A stretch of DNA of 64,000 bases from positions 868,001 to 932,000 of the forward strand of contig CAVVST010000002.1 of assembly GCA_963750995.1 (NCBI GenBank), given 5' to 3'. The notes below the pieces were generated by a model. It searched no databases and was not told the origin of the DNA. It saw only the letters and a list, made by a program, of their open reading frames with translations. Shown here piece by piece: positions 9,364-21,239 of the stretch (the stretch's first letter is position 1; each line of letters starts with the position of its first letter). The position numbers were made by a program, and so were the translations under genes. The DNA comes from CAVVST01 sp963750995. Lineage in GTDB: Bacteria; Acidobacteriota; Vicinamibacteria; Vicinamibacterales; UBA2999.

Positions 9364-10786
9364 GTGAAAATTGGAATGATTTCCCTCGGCTGCCCCAAGA
9401 ACCTCGTCGACTCCGAGGTGATGCTGGGGCTCGCGCAGCAGGCCGGCCACCAGCTGACGCGCGACGCCGCCGATGCCGACGTGCTGGTCGTCAATACCTG
9501 CGCCTTCATCGACAAGGCGAAACAGGAGTCGATCGACGCCATCCTCGAGATGGCCGAGCACAAGAAGCACGGGCGATGCCAGACGCTTGTCGTCGCCGGC
9601 TGCATGGCGGAGCGCTATCGCGACGAGCTGCGCGCGCAGATTCCCGAGATCGACGCGGTGATTGGGACCGGCGAGGTGCCGGCGATCGTGGATGCGATCG
9701 GCGGTGACGCCGGGTCCGGTGCGCGGAACCCGGCCTACGTTCAAATTCTCCGCGCGAACGGCGAACCCATCTCACCGCCGCACCCCCGCACCCCCGCACC
9801 CCCGCACGATCTGCCAACGTATATCTACGACGCCGACACCCCGCGACTGCTTGCGACGCCGCGTCACTACGCTTACCTGAAGATCGCTGAAGGCTGCGAC
9901 TACAAGTGCGCTTTCTGCATCATTCCGACGCTGCGCGGCCACTACCGCAGCCGATCGGCCGCCTCCATCGTCGAGGAAGCGGCGCGGCTGGCCGCGGGCG
10001 GCGTGAAGGAACTGCTCCTCATCTCGCAGGACACGAGCTTCTACGGCGTCGACCGCGGCGAACGTGGCGCGCTGGCGCGCCTGCTCGGCGAGCTGAATGG
10101 CATCGACGGTCTCGAATGGATCCGGATGCTGTATCTCTATCCCACGACCATCGGCGACGACGTGCTGGAGGCGATGGCGACGCAGCGAGAAGGTGTGCAA
10201 GTACATCGACCTGCCGCTGCAACATGCGTCGGATGCGATGTTGAAGCGGATGAAGCGGCCCGGCACGCGCGCCGGCTATGAACGCCTGCTCGATCGGATT
10301 CGCACCCGTGTGCCTGGCGTGGCCCTCCGCACCACGTTCATCGTCGGCTTCCCCGGTGAGACCGACGCGGATTTTTCCGAACTGCAGAGCTTCGTCCAAG
10401 CGATGCGATTCGATCACCTCGGCGTCTTCACCTACTCGCACGAGGAGGGCACGTCGGCGCACGGCCTCGCGGACGACGTACCGGCGCCGGTGAAGCGGAA
10501 GCGGCAGTCGCGCCTGATGCAGGCGCAGAAAAAGCTGCTCGCCCGGGGACGGGCCTCGCACGTCGGCCGGCAGGTCCGGCTGCTGGTAGACGGTCCGTCG
10601 GACGAGCATGAACTGGTCCTGCGCGCCCGGCTCGAAGGTCAGGCGCCCGATATTGACTCGCTTGTTTATCTGACCGATTGCGACCCGGCCGAGATCGCCG
10701 CCGGCACCTTCCTCGACGCCGAGATCGTGGGGTGTGAAGGCTACGATCTGCTGGCTCGGCCGTTGTCCGTAACTACATCCGTGTGA
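9364..10786 (+). CDS. rimO: Ribosomal protein S12 methylthiotransferase RimO (one frameshift)
   Basis: A radical-SAM methylthiotransferase that modifies the conserved aspartate of ribosomal protein S12. The N-terminal UPF0004 domain binds the auxiliary cluster via Cys10 (SLGCPKN), Cys46 (NTCAFI) and Cys80 (AGCMAER); the radical-SAM motif CDYKCAFC is at 178-185 and a TRAM domain forms the C-terminus. The start is taken as GTG 9364. Between the two domains is an odd proline/histidine-rich insert (PISPPHPRTPAPPH) encoded by a tandem cacccccg repeat (about 9780-9806). The frame shifts at 10182, where a g sits between two c; removing it gives ATSEKVCKYIDLPLQH, a family hallmark. Confidence 0.92.
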
Positions 10787-10810
10787 TACGCTTAAAGGTC
10801 GTCACCTAGG

Positions 10811-10854
10811 CGGAGTAGTACTCCAAGTGGGCTCGTGCCCACTTTTTTTATTTT
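10811..10854 (+). promoter_or_regulatory. rimP leader: hairpin plus intrinsic terminator
   Basis: GGAGTAGTACTCC forms a small palindrome immediately before AAGTGGGC-TCGT-GCCCACTT and a TTTTTTTATTTT tract (stem 10825-10832/10837-10844). A hairpin of this GTGGGC...GCCCAC-T type just upstream of rimP recurs in many bacteria and is thought to attenuate the rimP-nusA-infB operon. It could also simply terminate rimO transcription. No tRNA gene is present here. Confidence 0.7.
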
Positions 10855-10858
10855 GGGC

Positions 10859-10962
10859 AGGCCGACCTGAAGGTCGGCCTCTACAACGGTGGATGTGGAG
10901 GCGGACCTTGAGGTTCGCCCGACACGACGGTGGATGTAGAGGCGGACCTTGAGGTCCGCCTG
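10859..10962 (+). repeat. Three tandem AGGTCGGCC-type hairpin units
   Basis: Three hairpins follow each other: GGCCGACCT/AGGTCGGCC (10860-10879), GGCGGACCT/AGGTTCGCC (10900-10919) and GGCGGACCT/AGGTCCGCC (10941-10960). They are separated by a near-identical spacer containing ACGGTGGATGT, giving about a 41-bp period. A single diverged relative (GGCCGGCTTCAGCCGGCC) lies at 20298-20315. The last hairpin ends 8 bases before the rimP ATG. Confidence 0.75.
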
Positions 10963-10967
10963 AGAAA

Positions 10968-11444
10968 ATGGATCCGCTGGCGCAGATCAGGACGATCGCG
11001 GAGCGCGTGGCCGCGTCTCGCGGTCTGGACATCTGGGACATCCAGAGCCGGCGTGAAGCCGTCGGCCACGTGGTGCGGGTCTTCATTGACCGGCCTGGCC
11101 CGGCGGCGAAAGCGGAAGAGAGCGTCAGCATCGAGGACTGCGAGCAGGTCAACCGCGAGATCAGTACGATTCTCGACGTCGAGGACCCGCTCCCGTTTGC
11201 GTACACGCTCGAGGTTTCCTCGCCCGGCCTCGACCGGCCGCTGCGCGGCGGCGACGACTACACGCGGTTCGCCGGCCGACTGGCCAAGGTCGTGGTGAGC
11301 GAGGCGGTTGACAACCAGAAGGCGTTCGCGGGCCGCCTGCGCGGCATGGACCAGGGCGACGTGCTGCTGGAGGCCGCGAACGGGCGGATGCACCGGCTGC
11401 CGCTGCGCCTGATTACGCGCGGCCGACTGGACGTCGAGTTTTAG
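10968..11444 (+). CDS. rimP: Ribosome maturation factor RimP
   Basis: A 158-residue protein needed for 30S subunit maturation. It shows the expected N-terminal alpha/beta domain (DIWDIQSRREAVGHVVRVFID, with the motif SIEDCEQVNREI) and EVSSPGLDRPL, the most conserved RimP motif, then the C-terminal Sm-like beta-barrel. It heads the rimP-nusA-infB-rbfA operon and is intact. The stop is 12 bases before nusA. Because the third hairpin of the upstream repeat ends next to the ATG, no normal ribosome binding site is evident; translation could be hairpin-influenced. Confidence 0.95.
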   Translation: MDPLAQIRTIAERVAASRGLDIWDIQSRREAVGHVVRVFIDRPGPAAKAEESVSIEDCEQVNREISTILDVEDPLPFAYTLEVSSPGLDRPLRGGDDYTRFAGRLAKVVVSEAVDNQKAFAGRLRGMDQGDVLLEAANGRMHRLPLRLITRGRLDVEF

Positions 11445-11456
11445 GAACAACACACA

Positions 11457-12692
<1,236 letters not shown>

Positions 12693-12707
12693 GACGAAGG
12701 AATCAAT

Positions 12708-15480
12708 TTGGCAACGGTTCGGATTTACAGGGTCGCGGAACTGCTCGGGACGACCAGCCAGGAAGTGCTCGCGCTGCTCAAGCGCGATCACGGCATCGAG
12801 CTGAAGAGCGCTTCGAGCACGGTCGAGGAAGTGGTGGCGCGCTCGTTTGTCGAGCGCGTGGCGCGCCAGCGCAACGTCGCGCTGCCGGGCGGCGACATGT
12901 TCGCCGAGACGCCTGCGCCGCCGGCAAAGGGCGGGAAGAAGGCATCGCCCGCCAAGAAGGCCGCCGAGCCGCCGAAGCCGGCGGCCCCGGTGCTGGGACC
13001 GCCGCGCCTCGTCAAGACAATCAGACCCGCGGCCCCTGCGCCGGAAGCGCCGGTCGCCGAAATCGAAGCGCCCGAGCCGCCGGTGGTCGAGGAACCGCCG
13101 GTGGAAGTCGTCGCGCCGCCTGTCATCGAACCGGTCGAGGAGCCCGTCGCCGAACCGCCGCCGATCGCCGCGAGCGCGCCGGAACCGCCGGTGCGCATCG
13201 AGGAACCGGTCGCAGAACCGCCCGTGGCCGCGACGCCCGGGCGATTCGTGCCGCCGACGCTGCGACTGCGGATCGAGGAACCCGGCCAGACACCGCAGCC
13301 GGCGCGTCCGCTCGCACCAGCCAAGCGGCCGCAGACAAGCCAGGCCGCGGATGGTGGCCAAGCCGGCAGCCACTCCGCCGCCTGGCACGAAGCCCGCTGC
13401 GCCAGGCGCGGCCGCAAAGGCCGGTGCTCCGGGGGCCGCACGACCGGGCGCGCCGGGCGCGCGTCCGCCTTCGTATCCCCCGCCGCCACGGCCCACGACA
13501 CCGAGCATGCTTGGCGGACCGCGTCCGCTGCCGTCGCAGCCCGTGCGCACGCAGCAGCCCGGACAACCACGTCCTGGCATGCCGCCGCCGCGGCCGCCGT
13601 TTCCACAGCGCCCGCCGTTCGGGCAGCATCGCCCCGGCCAGCGCCCGGTCACCACCAGGCGCGAGCGGCCCTCGGCTCCGGCGACGCCGTCGATGCCCGC
13701 GGCTCCGCCGCCAATTACGCGCACCATCACCCTCGCCGAGGGAATGACGGTGAAGGACATGGCCGACAAGCTCGACGTTCGCGTGAAAGACGTCCTCGCC
13801 AAGCTGCTGATGAAGCGCATGATGATGACAATCAACAGCACGCTCGACATCGAGACTGCCAAGGACATCGCACGTGACTTCGGCGCCGAGATCGAGATGC
13901 GCAGCTTCGAGGAGGAGCTCGTCTCGGCGGAAACCGAGGACGCCAGGCCCGAAGACATCAAGGGCCGCGCGCCGGTCGTGACCGTCATGGGCCACGTCGA
14001 CCACGGCAAGACGTCGCTGCTCGACGCCATCCGCGAAACGCGCGTCGCCGAGCGCGAGGCGGGCGGCATCACCCAGCACATCGGCGCTTACCACGTGGAG
14101 CTCGCCGACGGCCGCAGCGTGGTCTTCCTCGACACACCCGGCCACGAAGCGTTCACCCTGATGCGCGCCCGCGGCGCCAAGGTCACCGACGTCGTCGTGC
14201 TCGTCGTCGCGGCAGACGATGGCGTCATGCCGCAGACGCGGGAGGCGATCGATCACGCCAAGGCCGCGAACGTGCCGATCGTCGTGGCGATCAACAAGAT
14301 CGACAAGCCAGGCTCCAATCCCGACAACGTCAAGCGGGAGCTGGCCGAACTGAACCTGGTGCCGGAAGACTGGGGCGGTCAGACGGTCATGGTGCCCGTG
14401 TCCGCCAAGAAGAAGCAGAACCTCGAGCAGCTGCTCGAGATGATTCTGCTGTCGACCGACATCCTCGAGCTGAAAGCCAATCCGAAGCGCCCGGCGTCCG
14501 GCACGGTGCTGGAAGCCAAGCTCGATCGCGGCCGCGGCCCGGTGGCGACCGTGCTGGTCCAGGACGGTACGCTGAGCGTCGGCGACAACTTCATTGCCGG
14601 TCCCGTGGTCGGCCGCGTCCGCGCGCTGATTGACGACCGGGGACGCCCGGTGAAGTCCGCGGGTCCGTCGACGCCCGTCGAAGTGCTCGGGCTGACCAGT
14701 CTCCCGCAGAACGGCGACCCGTTCCAGACCGTGGCCGACCCGGCCAAGGCGCGCCAGATCGCGACGTTCCGGCAGTCGAAGGCGAAGGAGCGCGCGCTTG
14801 GCGCCAAGGGCGGCCGCCTGACGCTCGAATCGCTGAAGGAGCAGATCGCCGAAGGGGGCATGAAAGAGCTCCCGATCATCGTCAAGGCCGACGTCCAGGG
14901 CTCCGCCGAAGTGCTGGCCGATACCCTTACCAAGCTGACCGACGAGAAGGTCAAGATCCGCATCATCCGGTCCGGCGTCGGCGCGATCAACGAGTCGGAC
15001 GTGCTGCTGGCGTCGGCGTCGAACGCCATCATCATCGGGTTCAACGTGCGGCCCGATCGCAACGCCCAGGACGTCGCCGAGCGCGAGGAAGTCGACATCC
15101 GGATGCACTCGGTCATCTACAACGTGACCGACGAGATCAAGAAGGGCATGGCGGGCATGCTCGATCCGACCTTCAAGGAAGTACGGATCGGGACGGCCGA
15201 AGTCCGCGAGGTGTTCAAGGTGCCGAAGATCGGCGCGATTGCCGGCTGCATGGTCACCGAAGGCCGCATTACCCGCGCCGGCGAGACGCAGGCGCGGCTG
15301 TTGCGCGACAACGTCGTCATCCACGAAGGCAAGATCGGCTCGCTGCGCCGCTTCAAGGACGACGTCTCCGAGGTGAAGTCCGGCTTCGAGTGCGGCATCG
15401 GCCTCGAGCGCTACAACGACATCAAGGTCGGCGACCTGATCGAAGTCTTCACGATGGTGCGCGAGGCGGCCACGGCGTAG
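12708..15480 (+). CDS. infB: Translation initiation factor IF-2 (one frameshift)
   Basis: The GTPase that brings initiator tRNA to the 30S subunit. TTG at 12708 after GAAGGA; the protein begins MATVRIYRVAELLGTTSQEV, the IF2-N module. A long Pro/Ala/Glu-rich linker follows, then a second IF2-N segment (GMTVKDMADKLDVRVKDVLA) and the GTPase core: G1 GHVDHGKT, G2 GGITQHIG, G3 DTPGH, G4 NKID, G5 SAKK. Domains II-IV end with GIGLERYNDIKVGDLIEVF. The frame changes within the low-complexity linker near 13360. About 924 residues after repair. The long antisense open frames here are by-products of GC-rich codon bias. Confidence 0.95.
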
Positions 15481-15484
15481 AGAC

Positions 15485-15871
15485 GTGGCACAGGGCTACC
15501 GTCCGGATCGTGTCGGGGATCAGATCCGCCAGGAACTGAGCGAGATGCTGACCCGCGGCGACGTGCACGACCCCGGCATCGGCTTCATCACGCTGACTCG
15601 CGTCCAGGTCTCGGCGGATCTCCAGGTCGCGAAGGTCTTCTACACGACGCTCGGCGATCCCAAGGCCCGGCTCGAAACCCAGAAAGCCCTCGAGCGGGCG
15701 ACCCCGTTCTTCCGGCGCCAGATTGGCGCCCGCGTGCGGCTGCGGCGGGTACCCGAGGTGGAGTTCCGCTTCGACGAGACGATCCAGCACCAGGACCGCA
15801 TCGAGCAGATCCTTCGCGACCTTCGCGAGGAGGAAGCGGCGCGCGCGCCCCGCGATGACGATAGCGAGTGA
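15485..15871 (+). CDS. rbfA: 30S ribosome-binding factor RbfA
   Basis: A 128-residue KH-like protein that binds 16S rRNA during 30S maturation. Family motifs: RPDRVGDQIRQELSEML at the N-terminus, DPGIGFITLTRVQVSADLQVAKVF and RLRRVPEVEFRFDETI. The GTG start is 4 bases after the infB stop. The stop overlaps the nrnA start (GTGA at 15868). Intact. Confidence 0.95.
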   Translation: MAQGYRPDRVGDQIRQELSEMLTRGDVHDPGIGFITLTRVQVSADLQVAKVFYTTLGDPKARLETQKALERATPFFRRQIGARVRLRRVPEVEFRFDETIQHQDRIEQILRDLREEEAARAPRDDDSE

Positions 15872-16839
15872 CGCGGGCGCCCGTGCCCGCGCAGACCGAG
15901 GAAATCCGCAAACGACAGCGTTTCGTGCTGACGTCGCATGTACGGCCGGACGGCGATGCCATCGGCTCGCAGCTGGCGATGGCCTTTGCGCTCCGTCACC
16001 TCGGCAAGGACGTACGCATCGTCAATCGCGATCCGGCACCGCCACCCCTGCTGGTCTTCCCCGGCGTCGGCGACATCGAGATCGCGGACCGGACAGACGA
16101 CCCCGGCGACTGCGTCATCGTCATGGAGTCGGGCGACCTGACACGGACCGGGGTCGCGGGGCTCGAACGCGGCTTCATCATCAACATCGATCACCACGTC
16201 GGCAACGCCATGTTCGGCGCCGTGAACTGGTTCGAGGTCTCCGCCGCCGCGTGCGGCGAGATGGTATTCGACCTCATCCGGGATCTCGGCGTGCCGCTGA
16301 CGCACGACATCGCGGTCCACATTTACATCGCGATCCTGACCGACACCGGCTCGTTTCACTATTCGAGCATCACGCCGCGGACGTTCGAGATCAGCCGGAT
16401 CTGCGTCGAAGCGGGCGTGGATCCCGTGGCCGTGGCGCGGAGTGTCTATGACACCAGCACGCTCGGCCGCCTCCGGCTGCTTGGCGCCGTGCTGGACCGC
16501 ATGAAGCTGGATCCGAGCGGCCGGCTGGCCGTCCTCTCGGTGGATCAACGCCTCGCCGCCGAATGCGGCGGCACCTACGAGGACACCGAAGGGCTGATCA
16601 ACCAGCCGCTGACCGTGAAGGACATCCAGGCGGTGGTGTTTTTCAAGGAGATCGGTCCGCACGACTGGCGGGTCAGCATGCGGTCCAAGGGCGCCGTCGA
16701 CATCAACGCGGTGGCCAAGGAATACGGGGGCGGCGGGCACAAGAATGCCTCCGGCTGCAGCGCCACCGGCGACCTGGCCGAGTTGACGCGCGTGTTCGAG
16801 CAGAAAATTCTCGCGCAGATTCACAAAGCGGCGATGTGA
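15868..16839 (+). CDS. nrnA: DHH/DHHA1 phosphoesterase, NrnA-type oligoribonuclease/pAp phosphatase
   Basis: A 323-residue manganese-dependent phosphoesterase of the DHH family. Motifs: SHVRPDGDAIGSQLA (residues 24-38), the variant VIVMESGDL, NIDHHVGN (DHH), YIAILTDTGSFHYSS and the DHHA1 substrate motif GGGGHKNASG near the C-terminus. NrnA degrades short RNA to mononucleotides and removes the 3' phosphate from pAp; placement between rbfA and truB is typical. It is coupled by stop/start overlaps at both ends (15868 and 16839). Confidence 0.93.
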   Translation: MTRAPVPAQTEEIRKRQRFVLTSHVRPDGDAIGSQLAMAFALRHLGKDVRIVNRDPAPPPLLVFPGVGDIEIADRTDDPGDCVIVMESGDLTRTGVAGLERGFIINIDHHVGNAMFGAVNWFEVSAAACGEMVFDLIRDLGVPLTHDIAVHIYIAILTDTGSFHYSSITPRTFEISRICVEAGVDPVAVARSVYDTSTLGRLRLLGAVLDRMKLDPSGRLAVLSVDQRLAAECGGTYEDTEGLINQPLTVKDIQAVVFFKEIGPHDWRVSMRSKGAVDINAVAKEYGGGGHKNASGCSATGDLAELTRVFEQKILAQIHKAAM

Positions 16840-17718
16840 TGGATGGCGTGCTCGTCGTCGACAAGCCGCAGGGCCTGACGTCGCACGACGTCGTGGCGGC
16901 GGCGCGGCGCGCGATCGGGGACACCCGCATCGGACATACCGGCACCCTCGACCCGCTGGCCACCGGCGTGCTGCCGCTGGCGATTGGCCGGGCCACGCGG
17001 CTGGTGCGGTTCCTCGCGGCATCCGACAAGGAATACTCCGCGACGATCCGCTTCGGCATGACGACCAATTCGTACGATATTACCGGCACAGAAACAGGCC
17101 GGACCGAAGCCGTGCCCTCTGCATGAGGCGATCCTCGACGCCGTGCGGCAGCTGACCGGTGAGTATCTCCAGATGCCGCCGGCCTTCTCGGCGAAGAAGG
17201 TGGACGGCCGCCGGGCGTATCAGCTTGCGCGTCAGGATCGCCCCGTGACGTTGACGCCGGTGCCCGTGCGGGTGACCCGCGCCGACGTGATCGCCGTCCG
17301 CGGGGCGTCGGCCGTTGTGATGCTCACCTGCTCGGCCGGGTTCTACGTGCGATCCTTCGCCCATGCCCTCGGCGAACTGACCGGGACCGGCGCCTGCCTG
17401 GAGGCGCTTCGGCGCATCCGGAGCGGTGAGTTCGGGCTCGACGTCGCGCTGCCGGTCGACGCCCTCGAGGATCCGACGCCCGTTCGCGCGTGCCTGATCC
17501 CGCTGGACCGCGTGCTGCGCGGCTTCCCTTCGGTCACGATTACCGACCGCGGACGCGGGTATGTCTCGCACGGCCGGGAACTGGGACCTGATGACGTGAC
17601 CGGGCCGATTGAAGCAGTGGAATGGACCAGGCTGCTCGACGGCGGCGGTACGCTCGTCGCACTCGCCACACCTGGCAGGGCGCCTGGTTCATTGCATCCC
17701 TCGGTCGTGCTGATATAG
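16839..17718 (+). CDS. truB: tRNA pseudouridine(55) synthase TruB (one frameshift)
   Basis: It isomerises U55 of the tRNA T-loop. ATG 16839 overlaps the nrnA stop (ATGTGATGG region). N-terminus MDGVLVVDKPQGLTSHDVV; the catalytic aspartate is in GHTGTLDPLATGVLP; KEYSATIRFGMTTNSYD follows; then after the frame change PPAFSAKKVDGRRAYQLAR and CSAGFYVRSFAHALGE. The frameshift lies near 17105-17125, in a stretch that should read through LHEAILDAVRQLTGEY. Length about 293 residues after repair. Confidence 0.92.
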
Positions 17719-17821
17719 AATGTAAGTCTTTTGGAGACCAATATTTAGCAACAGTTACGGCGGTCTGGTGGGCTCGCGGCGGCGCGAACCACGTTCTGGG
17801 CCGTTCGTGGAGGAATCGAGC
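17719..17821 (+). promoter_or_regulatory. rpsO leader region
   Basis: The 103 bases between truB and rpsO begin AT-rich (AATGTAAGTCTTTTGG) and end in a clear TGGAGG site. The middle, CGGTCTGGTGGGCTCGCGGC, can fold with GCGAACCACG. Bacterial rpsO leaders often carry an S15-binding autoregulatory structure; I cannot assign a known class here. Confidence 0.35.
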
Positions 17822-18091
17822 GTGGCGTTTACCAAGGACCGCAAGACCGGGATCATCGGCACGTACCGGACACACGACGGCGATACAGGATCCCCGGAAG
17901 TACAAGTGGCGCTCCTCAGCGAGCGCATCAACTACCTCACCGAGCATTTCAAGGTTCACGCAAAGGACCATCATTCGCGGCGCGGCCTGCTGAAGCTCGT
18001 CGGCCAGCGGCGGCGACTGCTCGATTACCTCAAGAGCAAGGATTCGGAACGGTACGCGGAACTGATCCGCCGTCTCGGCATCCGCAAGTAG
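17822..18091 (+). CDS. rpsO: Small ribosomal subunit protein S15
   Basis: An 89-residue S15 read from GTG 17822 after GGAGG. Sequence shows MAFTKDRKTGIIGTYRTHDG, DTGSPEVQVALLSERINYL, HAKDHHSRRGLLKLVGQRRRLL and the C-terminal ERYAELIRRLGIRK. It binds 16S rRNA helix 22 and nucleates assembly of the platform. rpsO-pnp is the common arrangement. The codon at 17822 is the natural family start; an in-frame extension upstream has no family similarity. Confidence 0.96.
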   Translation: MAFTKDRKTGIIGTYRTHDGDTGSPEVQVALLSERINYLTEHFKVHAKDHHSRRGLLKLVGQRRRLLDYLKSKDSERYAELIRRLGIRK

Positions 18092-18109
18092 GCCGCCGCG
18101 ACACTACTT

Positions 18110-20263
<2,154 letters not shown>

Positions 20264-20297
20264 AGGCGCTTCCGGCTCGCCTGCTAAAGTACGTGGA

Positions 20298-20315
20298 GGC
20301 CGGCTTCAGCCGGCC
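20298..20315 (+). repeat. GGCCGGCT hairpin repeat, single copy
   Basis: GGCCGGCT-TC-AGCCGGCC, preceded by GTGGA, resembles the units at 10859-10962 (GTGGA/GTAGA then a hairpin with a variable core). It sits between the pnp stop and the next ATG. Confidence 0.6.
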
Positions 20316-20321
20316 CCGCGT

Positions 20322-20753
20322 ATGATGCTCAACCGCCGGTATCTTGGACTGCTTTTCCTGGTCGCAGGGGCGTCGCTGCTCCTGCCGCCGCTTATCCGCA
20401 AGGTGTCGGGTCACCCCTCGACAGGCTCGGGGTGGCCTGAGCTTGTCGAAGGCCAGGACCAGGCGCCTCCCAACCGTCCAGAATTCACCCTCGTCGCTCG
20501 CGCCTACCGTTATGCTCCCGACCGGCTCGAAGTCGCCCAGGACGACCTCGTCAAGGTCACGATCCGCAGCGAAGACTTCACCTACAGCTTCGCCATCGAC
20601 GAATACCGCATCGTCCGCCGCGTGCCCGCGGGCGAGACGACGATGTTCGAGTTTCGCGCGGACCGCGTCGGCACGTTCCGGTTCTACAGCAACCTGACGG
20701 GCGAAGGCAGCCATGCCGACATGCAGGGCCAGCTGATCGTCCGCGCGCGGTAG
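20322..20753 (+). CDS. Cupredoxin-like membrane-anchored protein with lost copper ligands
   Basis: A 143-residue protein: an N-terminal hydrophobic anchor (YLGLLFLVAGASLLLPPLI), a short linker, then a cupredoxin domain like cytochrome oxidase subunit II (residues 55-143). In the CuA family the site is HSF...CxxxCGxxHxxM. Here the first His is Tyr88 (FTYSFAIDEY) and both Cys are gone (FYSNLTGEGSHADMQG); only His131 and Met134 remain. Binuclear copper is therefore unlikely; a type 1-like or metal-free role is possible. Residues 32-44 (PSTGSGWPELVEG) are encoded by an inserted palindromic repeat. Two adjacent ATG codons; 20322 chosen. Confidence 0.75.
   Translation: MMLNRRYLGLLFLVAGASLLLPPLIRKVSGHPSTGSGWPELVEGQDQAPPNRPEFTLVARAYRYAPDRLEVAQDDLVKVTIRSEDFTYSFAIDEYRIVRRVPAGETTMFEFRADRVGTFRFYSNLTGEGSHADMQGQLIVRAR
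20415..20452 (+). repeat. CTCGACAGGCTCGGG / CTGAGCTTGTCGAAGG palindrome inside a gene
   Basis: The two arms pair imperfectly (CCCTCGACAGGCTCGGG against CCTTCGACAAGCTCAGG). The element is known from many unrelated genomes, where it encodes STGSG...ELVEG-like peptides. Here it stays in frame within the linker of the cupredoxin protein. Confidence 0.8.
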
Positions 20754-20758
20754 TTACC

Positions 20759-21223
20759 TCACCGCGTCGTGCCCTGATCGGCGAGCGGGATCGTCACGAC
20801 GATTCGGTCGTCTGGGCCGATGTTCCTGGTCGTGTGACCCTTACCGGTCGTGTCCTCGATCAGGTTGATGTGACCCGGCCCAACAGCCACTTTCTTCCCG
20901 CCCGCCACTTCGAGCTCGGCGCGGCCGCTGAGCGTGATGACGAACTGGCGCCGGGGCCCGACGTGCCAGTCGCTGACAGGGCCTTGAGGCCGGCGGCTGA
21001 ACTCTACGGCCGTGGCCTTCATCATGTCGCTCACGTTGCCATTGAGCTTCATCTCGATCTCCTCGGCGTGACTGAGACCGTCGGCCCCGGTGTAGATACG
21101 CGTCATCATGATCGGCTTGCGCCCCTGCGCGGCAGCCACGTCCTGGTTGGTGTCTGCTCTCCAGCCGACGACGAACGCCGCGACCAGCGCGACGACGGCC
21201 CACCGCCTGATGTTCGATGACAT
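20759..21223 (-). CDS. Secreted cupin-domain protein
   Basis: A 154-residue protein with an N-terminal signal or anchor (RRWAVVALVAAFVVGW), then a single cupin barrel: SDWHVGPRRQFVITLSGRAE supplies one His plus Gln in place of the usual second His and Glu, and GPGHINLIEDTTGKGHTTRNI carries the second motif. The role is unknown; small exported cupins often bind metals or sugars. It is convergent with the cupredoxin gene (5-bp gap) and lies 16 bp downstream of the amidohydrolase on the same strand, so the two may share a transcript. Confidence 0.75.
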   Translation of the reverse strand: MSSNIRRWAVVALVAAFVVGWRADTNQDVAAAQGRKPIMMTRIYTGADGLSHAEEIEMKLNGNVSDMMKATAVEFSRRPQGPVSDWHVGPRRQFVITLSGRAELEVAGGKKVAVGPGHINLIEDTTGKGHTTRNIGPDDRIVVTIPLADQGTTR

Positions 21224-21239
21224 GACGTCCTCCGTTTCC

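Noticed and set aside
10859..10962. CRISPR-like tandem array
   Set aside because: Only three units; the repeated part is a hairpin with variable core and the spacers are the conserved part, opposite to a CRISPR array; no cas genes.
10787..10967. tRNA gene upstream of rimP
   Set aside because: Some bacteria have an initiator tRNA here, but no cloverleaf or GGTTCGANTCC arm can be found.
13123..15324. 733-codon minus-strand open frame opposite infB
   Set aside because: Fully antisense to IF-2 with its GTPase motifs; composition (His/Asp/Arg/Val) is that of a reversed GC-rich gene.
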